This document shows positions 8,695-18,300 of a DNA stretch of 59,869 bases, piece by piece. A program made the translations under genes and the position numbers. The DNA comes from Desulfurococcales archaeon. GTDB taxonomy: Archaea; Thermoproteota; Thermoprotei_A; Sulfolobales; Fervidicoccaceae. Under the pieces are notes generated by a model that searched no databases, was not told the DNA's origin, and worked only from the letters and a program-made list of their open reading frames with translations. Within the stretch, counting starts at the first letter, position 1; each line of letters starts with the position of its first letter. The DNA lies in assembly GCA_027014955.1 (NCBI GenBank), contig JALWDA010000008.1, positions 1 to 59,869 of the forward strand. Direction: 5' to 3'.

Positions 8695-9885
8695 GTGTCC
8701 AAAACAACTGTAATTATAGGCATAGTAGTGCTAGTAGTAGTAATAGCCGCAATCGCCCTACTCATGGGAGGAGGGCAGGAAGATACCACAACCACGCAGC
8801 AAACAACGCAGACTACCCAACAAACAACCCAAGCCGAGGCAAAAGAGTATAAAATGAGCATAGTGGTAGGGCCCCAGTCACCTTGGGGACAAGCGGCAAA
8901 GATGTGGGCTGAAGAAGTAGAGAAAATGACGAACGGAAAAGTCAAGATAAAGATATACTATGCGGGCCAGTTATTCGCAGGTAAACAGACAAATGAGTTC
9001 CAGCTCCTCTCGCAGGGAGTCGCGGATTTCGCCATAGGTTCTACCATCAACTGGTCACCAGTAATCAAAGAGCTCAACCTCTTCACCCTGCCATTCTTCT
9101 TCCCCGAAGGAACCAAGAAGGGAGACATATACAGGGCTGTAGATGCTCTAGAAGAAGGAGAAACTGGTAAAATGATTTTCAAGATACTGGAAGAGAAAGG
9201 CGTTATCGGGCTTGCCTGGGGCGAGAACGGGTTCAGGCAGCTGACAAACTGGAAGCACCCTGTAAAAACACCCGATGACCTCAAAGACCTCAAGATAAGA
9301 GTAGTAGGCTCCCCAATATTCATCGACACGTTCAAAGCCCTCGGCGCCGACCCCACTCAGATGAACTGGGGAGACGCGCTCACCGCTTTCCAGCAAAGGG
9401 CTGTTGACGGGCAGGAGAACCCGATTAACATAGTCATAATACCCTACAAGATATACGAGTTCCACAAGTACATCACAGTGTGGGACTATGCAATCGACCC
9501 ACTTATCTTCGCAGTTAACAAGAAGACATGGGAAAGCTTCGACGAGGAGACTAAGAAGATAATAATGGAGGCAGCCAAAAAGGCCGCCCGATGGGAGAAG
9601 GCCATGGCTAGGGTAGGCCTCGACGATGGTACGGCGCTGAAGATATTACAGGAGGAGTTCAACTACACTCCAAACATAACAGACCCCATAGCGTATCTCC
9701 AGGAAAAAGGTATGGAGTTCACATTCCTAACAGATGCTGACAGGGAGGCTTTCAAAGAACGCGTTGCATCAGTGTACCAGAAGTGGGTCCCCATAATAGG
9801 TGAGGACCTGGTCAAAACAGCCCTCCAGGACATAAGGAATGCTCTTGGCATAGAGGTAAGCATCCCATACGAGTTCCAGAGCTGA
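8695..9885 (+). CDS. dctP: TRAP transporter substrate-binding protein (DctP family)
   Basis: N-terminal TM, T/Q-rich linker, then VVGPQSPWGQAAKMWAEEVEKMTNGKVKIKIYYAGQLF...GLAWGENGFRQLTN. Confidence 0.92.
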   Translation: MSKTTVIIGIVVLVVVIAAIALLMGGGQEDTTTTQQTTQTTQQTTQAEAKEYKMSIVVGPQSPWGQAAKMWAEEVEKMTNGKVKIKIYYAGQLFAGKQTNEFQLLSQGVADFAIGSTINWSPVIKELNLFTLPFFFPEGTKKGDIYRAVDALEEGETGKMIFKILEEKGVIGLAWGENGFRQLTNWKHPVKTPDDLKDLKIRVVGSPIFIDTFKALGADPTQMNWGDALTAFQQRAVDGQENPINIVIIPYKIYEFHKYITVWDYAIDPLIFAVNKKTWESFDEETKKIIMEAAKKAARWEKAMARVGLDDGTALKILQEEFNYTPNITDPIAYLQEKGMEFTFLTDADREAFKERVASVYQKWVPIIGEDLVKTALQDIRNALGIEVSIPYEFQS

Positions 9886-9904
9886 ATCCCCCTACCTAAT
9901 AAAA

Positions 9905-9926
9905 CCCGGGTTTTTTTCACCCCGGG
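9905..9926 (+). terminator. Hairpin CCCGGG-TTTTTTTCAC-CCCGGG between dctP and dctQ
   Basis: Perfect 6-bp GC stem with T7 in the loop; intercistronic. Confidence 0.4.
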
Positions 9927-9948
9927 ATATAGCAATAACACATCTTCT

Positions 9949-10467
9949 TTGAGGGCGGTTGTTTTGGGACGCGGGCAAGAGAGAGGAAAACGGGGAATTC
10001 TAGCAAAAATAGCGTCGAGTTTCGAAGAATATGTTGCAGGTACCTTGCTCCTCATAATGGTTACAATAGCCTTCGTCAACGTTGTAAGTAGGTACTTTCT
10101 GAAATACTCCCTCGCGTTCATAGAGGAAATCGGGGTAAACCTATTTGTTTGGGTCACACTCTTGGGTATAGCAATAGCGTTCAAAAGAGGCTCGCATCTA
10201 AGAGTGGTTGTCATACTGGACAGGTTACCAGTGAAGCTGAGGAAGACACTAATGGTGACCGGGCTTGCCCTAAGCGCCATATTGTTTGGAGTGATAGTCT
10301 ACCTGTCCTTGAAACACACGTACATAGAAATGGCCGTTTTCAAGACGCGCAGCGAGGCCCTAAACATACCAACATGGATATACATTGCAGGCGTCCCACT
10401 GTTCTCGGCCATTGTGATAGTAAGGATAATACAAGCTATCATGAAAGAGGTGAGGAACAATGGCTGA
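9949..10467 (+). CDS. dctQ: TRAP transporter small permease (DctQ)
   Basis: Four TM segments, between DctP and DctM, FVNVVSRYFLKYSLAFIEEIGVNLFVWVTLLGIA. Confidence 0.9.
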   Translation: MRAVVLGRGQERGKRGILAKIASSFEEYVAGTLLLIMVTIAFVNVVSRYFLKYSLAFIEEIGVNLFVWVTLLGIAIAFKRGSHLRVVVILDRLPVKLRKTLMVTGLALSAILFGVIVYLSLKHTYIEMAVFKTRSEALNIPTWIYIAGVPLFSAIVIVRIIQAIMKEVRNNG

Positions 10468-11743
10468 CCCCGCCGCTACCACACTAGTCATGTTCGCGGC
10501 CCTGCTGGTGTTGGGGGTCCCAATAGGGACGGCTCTTGGGATCTCCAGTGTCGCATCTATAAGTATCTATGATTTCGGCATAGATGTGGTGTCACCCAAC
10601 TTCTATGCAAACATAGCAAAGTTCCCCCTGCTGGCAATACCCTTCTTCATAACGGCGGGAGTCGCAATGCAGGAGGCGGGTGTAGCCGAGCGTATAATTA
10701 GGCTTGCAAAGGTCCTAGTAGGTGACCTTACTGGTGGCCTGGCCCTGGTCGCCATATTAACGGCGACTTTCTGGGGGGCAGTATCGGGTTCAGGTCCAGC
10801 TACAACTGCGGCGATAGGGGTTATACTAATCCCAGCGCTTGTCGCCTCCGGCTACAGTAGAGGGTTTGCAGGTGCAGTAATCTCAACCGCGTCGGGCCTT
10901 GCCATTATAATCCCGCCCAGCATAGCGCTCATAATATACGGGGTTATAATGCAGGTATCCATCGGTAAACTCTTCATCGCAGGTATAATACCTGGTCTTG
11001 TCATAAGCGGGTTTCTCCTTCTAACAGCTCTGTTAATAGCAAAGAAACGTGGGTACAGGGGAGAAGTCTCCCGGAGGAGCCTAAGGGATATAGCAATCGC
11101 GTTCAAGGAGGCATTCTGGGGCATACTATCTCCAGTCATAATCCTCGGCGGCATCTACGCAGGCGTGTTCACCCCAACCGAGGCCGCCGTGGTGAGCGTG
11201 GTCTACAGCATGTTCCTCGGCTTCGTAGTATACAGGACACTCACGTTTAAGAAATTCTTCAAAATACTCATAGACTCGGCTGAGCTAACCGCGGTCGTGA
11301 TGTTCGTAGTGGCCTTCGCCGGCATTTTCTCCTGGGTGGAGCAGACGGCGGGACTGATAGACAAGTTCGTCGCTGGCCTGATGGGAGTTTCTAGCAATGA
11401 GACCGTTATAATGTTGCTGATAATGGGCATGCTGCTGATAGCGGGTATGTTCCTTGACGCCATATCTATCTACTACGTGTTCCTACCAATAATAATACCC
11501 ATAATGTACCACTTCGGCTGGGACCCAATATGGTTCGGCATAGTAATGACAGTAAACCTGGCCATAGGCCAGGTGACCCCGCCTGTAGCTGTGAACGCAT
11601 ACGTCGCAGCCAAGATAAGTAGAACAACTCTTGAAGACATAGCAAAGGAGTCGCTACCCTTCATAATAGCATCCATACTAGCCTTGATACTACTTGTGCT
11701 AATACCCGAGCTAGTAACATGGCTCCCCAGCTTCGCTAAATAG
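10460..11743 (+). CDS. dctM: TRAP transporter large permease (DctM)
   Basis: ATFWGAVSGSGPATTAAIG, PSIALIIYGVI, FTPTEAAVVSVVY, TPPVAVNAYVA. Confidence 0.95.
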   Translation: MADPAATTLVMFAALLVLGVPIGTALGISSVASISIYDFGIDVVSPNFYANIAKFPLLAIPFFITAGVAMQEAGVAERIIRLAKVLVGDLTGGLALVAILTATFWGAVSGSGPATTAAIGVILIPALVASGYSRGFAGAVISTASGLAIIIPPSIALIIYGVIMQVSIGKLFIAGIIPGLVISGFLLLTALLIAKKRGYRGEVSRRSLRDIAIAFKEAFWGILSPVIILGGIYAGVFTPTEAAVVSVVYSMFLGFVVYRTLTFKKFFKILIDSAELTAVVMFVVAFAGIFSWVEQTAGLIDKFVAGLMGVSSNETVIMLLIMGMLLIAGMFLDAISIYYVFLPIIIPIMYHFGWDPIWFGIVMTVNLAIGQVTPPVAVNAYVAAKISRTTLEDIAKESLPFIIASILALILLVLIPELVTWLPSFAK

Positions 11744-11781
11744 AATATAATTCCAAGCATCACGGCAACGAGAAGCTTCTT

Positions 11782-12717
11782 ATGACCCCAAACAGAAATT
11801 ACAAAACAAATCACTCCCCCAAAAGAGTGATGAACATGGGGAGAAGGGTAGACCACCTGATTCCGGAATGGGCTAGGGACTTCTACTCGAAAAGGCTTGG
11901 AAGCCTCGAAGAACTCTTCGGGGTAGAAAAGCCAATAATAGGAATGGTTCACTTATGGCCGCTCCCAGGCTCTCCAGCCTACCAAGGATGGGATATGGAC
12001 AAAGTGGTGGAGAAGGCCCTCGAGGACGCCAACGCGCTTCTCGACGGCGGAGTAGACGGCCTCATCGTGGAGAACATGTGGGACCTCCCATTCTACTCTG
12101 GAGAAAAAAGGATACCACCGGAAGAAATAGCAGCTCATGCGGTGGCTGCTCGGGAAGTCGTTAAGAACGTGAACGTGCCAGTAGGTATAACAGTTATACA
12201 CAACGGGGGGAGAGTCGCCCTCGGGATAGCAAAGGCGGCTGGAGCCAAGTTTGTGCGAGTAGACCTCTATACTGGCGCCGCCGTATGGGACACGGGCGAG
12301 TTCGACCATGGAGTCGCTGCCGACCTCATGAGACTACGCAAGCTATTGTACGCTGAAGACATAAGGTTCTTCGCGGACGTTGTGAAAAAGCATAGTGTAA
12401 TGTTTCCTGGAATAGACCTGGAAACACACGTCACTTGGACAGACTTCTACATGGCTGACGCGATAATAATAACGGGGACAATGACAGGAGTCCCCCCATC
12501 ACCCGGGGATGTCGAGCGCGCCAAGAGGATAGCGCCTGAGACCCCCGTGATAATAGGAAGCGGACTTACTTTGGATAATGTAGAGAAGCTAATGAGCAAA
12601 GCCGATGGAGCAATTGTGGGAACGTATTTCAAGAAAGACGGGATAACCCAGAACCCTGTAGACAGGGAGAGGGTCAAGAAGCTTATGAACGCAGTTAGGA
12701 GGCTAAGGCACAAGTAA
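11782..12717 (+). CDS. BtpA/SgcQ family protein (TIM-barrel)
   Basis: IIGMVHLWPLPGSPAYQG...ALLDGGVDGLIVENMWDLPF...FVRVDLYTGA...GTYFKKDG. Confidence 0.88.
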   Translation: MTPNRNYKTNHSPKRVMNMGRRVDHLIPEWARDFYSKRLGSLEELFGVEKPIIGMVHLWPLPGSPAYQGWDMDKVVEKALEDANALLDGGVDGLIVENMWDLPFYSGEKRIPPEEIAAHAVAAREVVKNVNVPVGITVIHNGGRVALGIAKAAGAKFVRVDLYTGAAVWDTGEFDHGVAADLMRLRKLLYAEDIRFFADVVKKHSVMFPGIDLETHVTWTDFYMADAIIITGTMTGVPPSPGDVERAKRIAPETPVIIGSGLTLDNVEKLMSKADGAIVGTYFKKDGITQNPVDRERVKKLMNAVRRLRHK

Positions 12718-12732
12718 AACCGGTGCCCTGTC

Positions 12733-13722
12733 TTGGAGGGGCATTCTCCCAAGGTGCTTGTCTACGGAGACCTTAATATCGACATAATAGCAAGGGTGCC
12801 CGAAATAGAGTTGAAAGACCTCTTCTACCCGGCAAAGGATCTGGTAGTGAAACACGGAGGCGTGGGGGGTAACATAGCGGAAGCTCTGCTAGTACTGGGT
12901 TACCACCCCATAATCGTCGCGAGTGTTGGGGAGGACTGCTTCGGGCAAGACATTATTAGCAGGCTTGAGAGACTGGGTGTTGTAACCGATTGGGTAAGGA
13001 CAGTACAGGGGGAGTCTACTGGTTTAATTATAGCACTAGTAACAATAGGGGGTGGCAGGACACTCACAGGCGGTAGGAACGCCAACTCCTTTAACACTAT
13101 TAATGGACACGAAGCTTCCGATCTGTTGGAAGAAACCCGGCCCGACCATGTCCACGTATCCGGATACACGATATACAACCGTGATAGAGGAAGGTCCATA
13201 ATAAGCTTGCTTACAGAGGCCAAGAGCAGGGATATTACTACAAGCATAGACCTAGAAGGAATAGCAATGAGTGAGCCCCAGTTTATATCAGATCTCGCCG
13301 GATTAGTGGACGTGGTTCTATTAAACAACGAAGAGCTAAACCTGATATACAAAGAGGGTTCAATAGATCATTCACTTAAAAAGCTAGGTAGCGTGACTAA
13401 ATCCAGATGGGTTATTGTGAAACAGGGGGAGAAGGGCTCTTCTGGATGGGATGGAGAAAAAATTGTGCGGTCTCCATCCTTTAGGATAAATCCCATAGAC
13501 ACGACTGGTGCGGGTGACGCTTTCAATGCTGGAGTTATCGCTGGATTCCTAAAAGGACTCAACCTAGAACAGACACTCACGTTAGCAAACCTAATGGGTG
13601 CCTACTCTTGTATGAAAATAGGGGCACGGATAGGCGGGGCGCCCGTTGAAGAGTTGTTGGAAATATACACTAAGACCAGGGGACCACTACCTGTTTGGCT
13701 TAGAGAGTTTTTTCAATCCTGA
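12733..13722 (+). CDS. PfkB family carbohydrate/nucleoside kinase
   Basis: GGVGGNIAEALLVLGYHPIIVASVGEDCFG ... DTTGAGDAFNAGVIAGFL. Confidence 0.92.
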   Translation: MEGHSPKVLVYGDLNIDIIARVPEIELKDLFYPAKDLVVKHGGVGGNIAEALLVLGYHPIIVASVGEDCFGQDIISRLERLGVVTDWVRTVQGESTGLIIALVTIGGGRTLTGGRNANSFNTINGHEASDLLEETRPDHVHVSGYTIYNRDRGRSIISLLTEAKSRDITTSIDLEGIAMSEPQFISDLAGLVDVVLLNNEELNLIYKEGSIDHSLKKLGSVTKSRWVIVKQGEKGSSGWDGEKIVRSPSFRINPIDTTGAGDAFNAGVIAGFLKGLNLEQTLTLANLMGAYSCMKIGARIGGAPVEELLEIYTKTRGPLPVWLREFFQS

Positions 13723-14408
13723 GACCCAGTGGTCACATTTCTTATAATCTCCGCCAGAGCGTTTCCCCATTCGGATAATCTGGGAACGCCTCTACTTCTT
13801 CGCTCTACAAGACCTAGCTTCCTAAGATGTGAGATCTTGTTTCTCACAGTCTTCTCACTAACGCCCAGAATCCGCGCCAGTGTACCGATGTCAGCCCCTG
13901 GATTGGCGGCCATTGCATCAATGAGGCGTGCCTCGCTTTTCCTAGATCCTAGTTCTTTTAGAAAAACTATAACGCCCCATGGGATTGAAACCATGGCTCC
14001 ATCCTCCTGCTTTATGTTGATATATGTTTCGAAGCCCAATAGTATGAGGAGGATCAGCACCTCTATGTCAAGTAGACAAAGACGAGAACCTGCTTCAAAG
14101 TACACAGTCCTCCCTCTACAATCCCTAAGATGCTTAGTCAACTCCTGCATACTCTTCGCAGGGTTGTCAGGCTCTACTATTATATGCCTAATCGGTCCAT
14201 CGTAGCCGTATATAGAAAGCTGCTCCTGGAGGGTCCTACGAATCTTCCTCTGCTTACGGGAGGGGGTGCCCGCGACTATAAGCACGTGGTCTCCGAAAGT
14301 TATGGGTGGCGAAATTGACATGAGTCTCTTGAAAAGGAGGTCCATGTCAAGTCCCATTGATATCACAAAGCACCGGTCCTGGGTCACGCCAAAACCCAGA
14401 TGCAACAC
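13713..14408 (-). CDS. CARF-like domain plus winged-HTH regulator (Csa3-like), no cas genes nearby
   Basis: Rossmann-like N-terminus (CFVISMGLDMDLLF...DHVLIVAGTPSRKQRKIRRTLQEQLS...GRTVYFEAGSRLCLLDIEVLILLILLGFE) followed by C-terminal HTH (IGTLARILGVSEKTVRNKISHLRKLGLVERR). Confidence 0.6.
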   Translation of the reverse strand: MLHLGFGVTQDRCFVISMGLDMDLLFKRLMSISPPITFGDHVLIVAGTPSRKQRKIRRTLQEQLSIYGYDGPIRHIIVEPDNPAKSMQELTKHLRDCRGRTVYFEAGSRLCLLDIEVLILLILLGFETYINIKQEDGAMVSIPWGVIVFLKELGSRKSEARLIDAMAANPGADIGTLARILGVSEKTVRNKISHLRKLGLVERRSRGVPRLSEWGNALAEIIRNVTTGSQD

Positions 14409-14436
14409 CTCTTCAGGGAGCTATATTGATAATTCA

Positions 14437-15294
14437 TTATACTTTGCTATCCTGTTTTCTAAAAATCTTTCCCCACAGAGGATGGTATAATACAAAAGGT
14501 GCAAGCCACAATAGAAGCGCCTCGGGAACGATGTCGGCACATCCAATTATTGCAGATAAATTCCATAGGGTATGTAGTATCACGGCCGTAGCTATCGAGC
14601 CTTCTTTTGCAGAAACGAATCCAAGTGATAGCCCTGCTGCAAGACTGGCAATGAGATATCCAATTGCCCATATGCTGGGAGTCCAAATTATGTGAGGGAT
14701 ATGCCAGAATGAAAACAGGAGTGCTTGTAACACGATCCCCAAGTTAATAGACCCCAATCTATGTGATAGACTCCTTAGCATAAGCCCGCGGAACATGCCT
14801 TCTTCAAAAAGGCTATTAACAACGAGAAAAGGCGTCAGAAATACCACTATAAGCTCAAAGTCAAGAGACTCGCCACACCTGTTTAAAGTGAACACCATAA
14901 CTATGAGAAAGAGAGCAATGAGTAGAATCCTTTCTAAAACGAATAGTCCAGAGCGTAAAAAGAGTGCCAGCCTTCCACCAGTAACAAGCGCAACAAGCCC
15001 CAGGCCCCAAAGCTTCTCAAGCACATAAATAGGCCAGCTCCTCATGAAGTAGGACTCTAGGACCCGTGCCAGCATGAATATGATATACAAGGCAAACACA
15101 GTCTTTACTGCAACTTGGGGTAGAGGCTTGCTCGCATTCCCCGACATCCCCCAAAGAGACAATATTAGTCCAGCCCAGTACACCAGTCCCAGTAAAACCA
15201 CTCCCCCATAAATGTAGGCAAAATATGACGAAACTCCAAGGATCACTACTACTGCATAAACCAGTGTTCCACGATAACTCGTTGGTAATGCCAA
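14437..15294 (-). CDS. CPBP family intramembrane metalloprotease (CAAX protease-like)
   Basis: Multi-TM with all three motifs: EEGMFRG (EExxxR), FSFWH (FxxxH), HTLWN (HxxxN). Confidence 0.88.
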   Translation of the reverse strand: MALPTSYRGTLVYAVVVILGVSSYFAYIYGGVVLLGLVYWAGLILSLWGMSGNASKPLPQVAVKTVFALYIIFMLARVLESYFMRSWPIYVLEKLWGLGLVALVTGGRLALFLRSGLFVLERILLIALFLIVMVFTLNRCGESLDFELIVVFLTPFLVVNSLFEEGMFRGLMLRSLSHRLGSINLGIVLQALLFSFWHIPHIIWTPSIWAIGYLIASLAAGLSLGFVSAKEGSIATAVILHTLWNLSAIIGCADIVPEALLLWLAPFVLYHPLWGKIFRKQDSKV

Positions 15295-15337
15295 TTATCT
15301 CCGCACCCGATGATATTGTAGACGCGGAGAGGTAAAA

Positions 15338-16564
15338 GTGGTGACTATGAAACAACCTAGGGCAAAGGGACTAGCACCGAGAACTAACAGAGACGAAGTG
15401 ATACTAAATATCGCCACACTACTCTACTTTACAACACTGATAGGACTAGCCCCATTCATACCACAGTTGGCCGTGGACCTGGGCGCACGGGAGGAGCAGG
15501 TTGCCCTGCTTGCCCCCCTTTACGCAGTAACCGCGATAATGCTAAGGCCTCTAACGGGTGTTCTAAGCGACAAGGGATTCACTAGATATCTGCTAGTAGC
15601 GGGGAGTTTCCTTAACCTCGCATCTCAGATACTGTATGCTACCTCTGAGAGCATTAAGCACGTGTACCTGGCCCGCCTGATACAAGGCTCAGCACTTGCC
15701 CTCTTCATCCCTGCGAGCCTGCACGCAGCGTCTCTAGCCAGCGATGCCATAGCTTCAAGAAACCTGGCTTCAAGAAGCATAATGGTGGGCCTTGGAGCCA
15801 CCCTGGGTCCTGCGATTGGGGGCTTCTTACTACAAATTGATGGATGGTTCCTCCTTTTTGGCGTGGGAGGGCTTCTAAGCCTCCTCTCGCTAATACTCTC
15901 TGCCTTGTGGAGGCCTCCTACGATGTTGCCTAATACCAGAGATAGAGCCAGGAAGAGCCCTGTCTCAGGTCTATTGAACAACATGTTCATATTATCTAGC
16001 CTAGCCCTGTTCTTATTCGCTGCCTTTTACATGTCAATTGTCCTCTTCTTGCCCGCGCTGCACAGGGAGCTCGGGCTGGGTAACGCTGTGATTGCTATTT
16101 TCTTCACTATAGTGTCTTTCACCAACCTGGTTTCTAGAGTGGTTTTCACGAAGCTAATGCAACGCCAAGGTCCATTAACGGTTAGCATAGTAGGCGTCAT
16201 GCTGGCAGTGCTAGGTATTGAGCTGTTGGCGATTAACCCGGTCGACCCTGTTATAGTATATGTTGCTCCCCTAGTGGGCTCAGGCCTTGGGTTACTGGTT
16301 CCAGGGTTACAGATACTTGCATTAACCAGTGTCCCGCTCGAGCGGAGGGGGATGGCAGCCAGCATCTATACGGTTATGTTCGACGCAGCCTCGCTCGTAG
16401 GCCCTCCACTAATAGCCCTGATAGCTGGTGGCTATGTAGAATCGATCAGGTTATCAGCTCTTATAATGCCTATCAGCATGATCCCACTCCTTCTAGCCAG
16501 GCTGTATATGTCTCAAGGCGTTTTAAGGAGAAAGAGAAAGTGGGTTCCCCGTGGGAACAGTTAA
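15338..16564 (+). CDS. MFS transporter
   Basis: About 12 TM; RPLTGVLSDKGFTRYLL loop 2-3 motif. Confidence 0.9.
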   Translation: MVTMKQPRAKGLAPRTNRDEVILNIATLLYFTTLIGLAPFIPQLAVDLGAREEQVALLAPLYAVTAIMLRPLTGVLSDKGFTRYLLVAGSFLNLASQILYATSESIKHVYLARLIQGSALALFIPASLHAASLASDAIASRNLASRSIMVGLGATLGPAIGGFLLQIDGWFLLFGVGGLLSLLSLILSALWRPPTMLPNTRDRARKSPVSGLLNNMFILSSLALFLFAAFYMSIVLFLPALHRELGLGNAVIAIFFTIVSFTNLVSRVVFTKLMQRQGPLTVSIVGVMLAVLGIELLAINPVDPVIVYVAPLVGSGLGLLVPGLQILALTSVPLERRGMAASIYTVMFDAASLVGPPLIALIAGGYVESIRLSALIMPISMIPLLLARLYMSQGVLRRKRKWVPRGNS

Positions 16565-16611
16565 TAGCTACTGCACTAACACCATTACTCTTAGAGATGC
16601 AATCAAGGGGG

Positions 16612-17574
16612 ATGACCTTGAAAGTTGTTATAGACACGGATACCGCGGGCGACGATACCATAAGCATACTCCTCGCACTAAAATGGCCCAACGTGGATGT
16701 ACTCGCATTAACGGTTGTTGCGGGTAACGTGGAGTTCAGCCACGAGGTAAAGAACGCGCTATATATGGTGGAAAACTTCTCTGAAAAGCCCATACCAGTA
16801 TATCCGGGAGCTAGAAGGCCGCTTCTAAAGCAATGGGCGTACGCCGATTACGTCCATGGGAAAGATGGTATGAGCGACCATGGTTTCAGACCAACGAGAT
16901 TAGCCCCGGAGAAAAAACATGGTGCCCAGGCGCTTGTCGAGCTCGCTCGCGAGCACCCAGGCGAGATAACACTAGTAGCCCAAGGCCCTCTAACCAACGT
17001 TGCCCTTGCAATGATGCTCGACGAGGAGTTCCCCGATAACTTGAAGGAGCTGGTAATAATGGGTGGTTACGCCGACGGTTATGGTAACGTCACTCCTGTG
17101 GCTGAGTACAATTTCTGGGTGGACCCCGATGCTGCTAAGATGGTCTTCAATTACTGGCCTCGTGACAAGAAACCCCTGGTTGTGGGTTGGGACATAACGT
17201 TAAAGCATGCACTGGTCTACGAGGAAGAGCACCGTGTTATATCCAGTTGGGGAACAAAGGAGGCGGAGTTCTTCGTTAAGGTCAACCAAAAGCCAATGGA
17301 GTTTGAAAAGAAAACCTTCGGCATACCGGCGAGCACGCATCCTGATGCAATTACTATGGCGATAGCAATAGACAGACGTGTGGCCAAGCGGGTCGAGGAA
17401 CGCTATGTCGAAGTAGAAGAGAGGGAGGGGCCAACGCGTGGCATGTTCATAGTAGACCACGCGGGCGTCCTTGGACAAGAGCCTAACGCCCGCATAGTCT
17501 ACGAGGCTGACGGCAATCTCTTTAAGAAGATGCTCTTCTCAGTGCTAAGAGGAAAGCCCGGGGAGGTTGAATAA
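16612..17574 (+). CDS. Inosine/uridine-preferring nucleoside hydrolase
   Basis: KVVIDTDTAGDDTISILLAL (DxDxxxDD), TLVAQGPLTNVALAM, VMGG, AEYNFWVDPDAAK. Confidence 0.95.
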   Translation: MTLKVVIDTDTAGDDTISILLALKWPNVDVLALTVVAGNVEFSHEVKNALYMVENFSEKPIPVYPGARRPLLKQWAYADYVHGKDGMSDHGFRPTRLAPEKKHGAQALVELAREHPGEITLVAQGPLTNVALAMMLDEEFPDNLKELVIMGGYADGYGNVTPVAEYNFWVDPDAAKMVFNYWPRDKKPLVVGWDITLKHALVYEEEHRVISSWGTKEAEFFVKVNQKPMEFEKKTFGIPASTHPDAITMAIAIDRRVAKRVEERYVEVEEREGPTRGMFIVDHAGVLGQEPNARIVYEADGNLFKKMLFSVLRGKPGEVE

Positions 17575-17576
17575 AA

Positions 17577-18287
17577 ATGGCACGTGAGTGGAGCGTAGAG
17601 GAGGTTGCTTCACGCATACAGCATACCAACGTTAGCCCCGATGCAACTCTCTCTGATGTAAAAAAGCTCGTGGAAGAGGCCGTTAGATATGGCTTCGATG
17701 CAGTGGTCGTCAACCCGATATGGGCTAAGCATGCAAAAGACCTCGCTAGGGGCACGGGCGTCAAAGTAGCGGTGGCCTTTAACTTCCCCGATGGGGGGAG
17801 TACTACTCTTGCCAAGGTCGTTGAAGTCAGGAACATGCTTGCCTACGGGGTAGAGGAGATTGACTTCATGATAAACACGTCATACCTCAAGTCGGGTATG
17901 CTGGACGAGTTCAGGGCAGACCTAGAGGCAATAGTTGAGGCGGCAGAGGGAATGGTGGTCAAGGCAATACTGGAGACAGCCATACTGACCCCAGAAGAGA
18001 TAGCTACGGCGGCCCGCATAGCAGAGGAGGTCGGAGTCCACTATATTAAGAACTCGACAGGATGGGGCAAGGGAGGCCCGGCTACACCCGAGATAATAAG
18101 ATACATGAGAAGCCTGGTGAGTCCTAAGGTCAGGATAAAAGCGTCTGGGGGGATAAGGGACTTCAAAAGAGCCGTGGAACTGCTAGAAGCCGGCGCAGAC
18201 CTGCTGGGCACTAGCAGGGGAGTCCAAATAATTGAAAGCGCAAAACAGGGTATACACGAGAGAAGTGAAGATACTACACCATACTAG
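17577..18287 (+). CDS. deoC: Deoxyribose-phosphate aldolase
   Basis: VKAILETAILTPEEI, YIKNSTGWGKGG (Schiff-base Lys), RIKASGGIRD. Confidence 0.95.
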   Translation: MAREWSVEEVASRIQHTNVSPDATLSDVKKLVEEAVRYGFDAVVVNPIWAKHAKDLARGTGVKVAVAFNFPDGGSTTLAKVVEVRNMLAYGVEEIDFMINTSYLKSGMLDEFRADLEAIVEAAEGMVVKAILETAILTPEEIATAARIAEEVGVHYIKNSTGWGKGGPATPEIIRYMRSLVSPKVRIKASGGIRDFKRAVELLEAGADLLGTSRGVQIIESAKQGIHERSEDTTPY

Positions 18288-18300
18288 CGGTGATAAAGCT

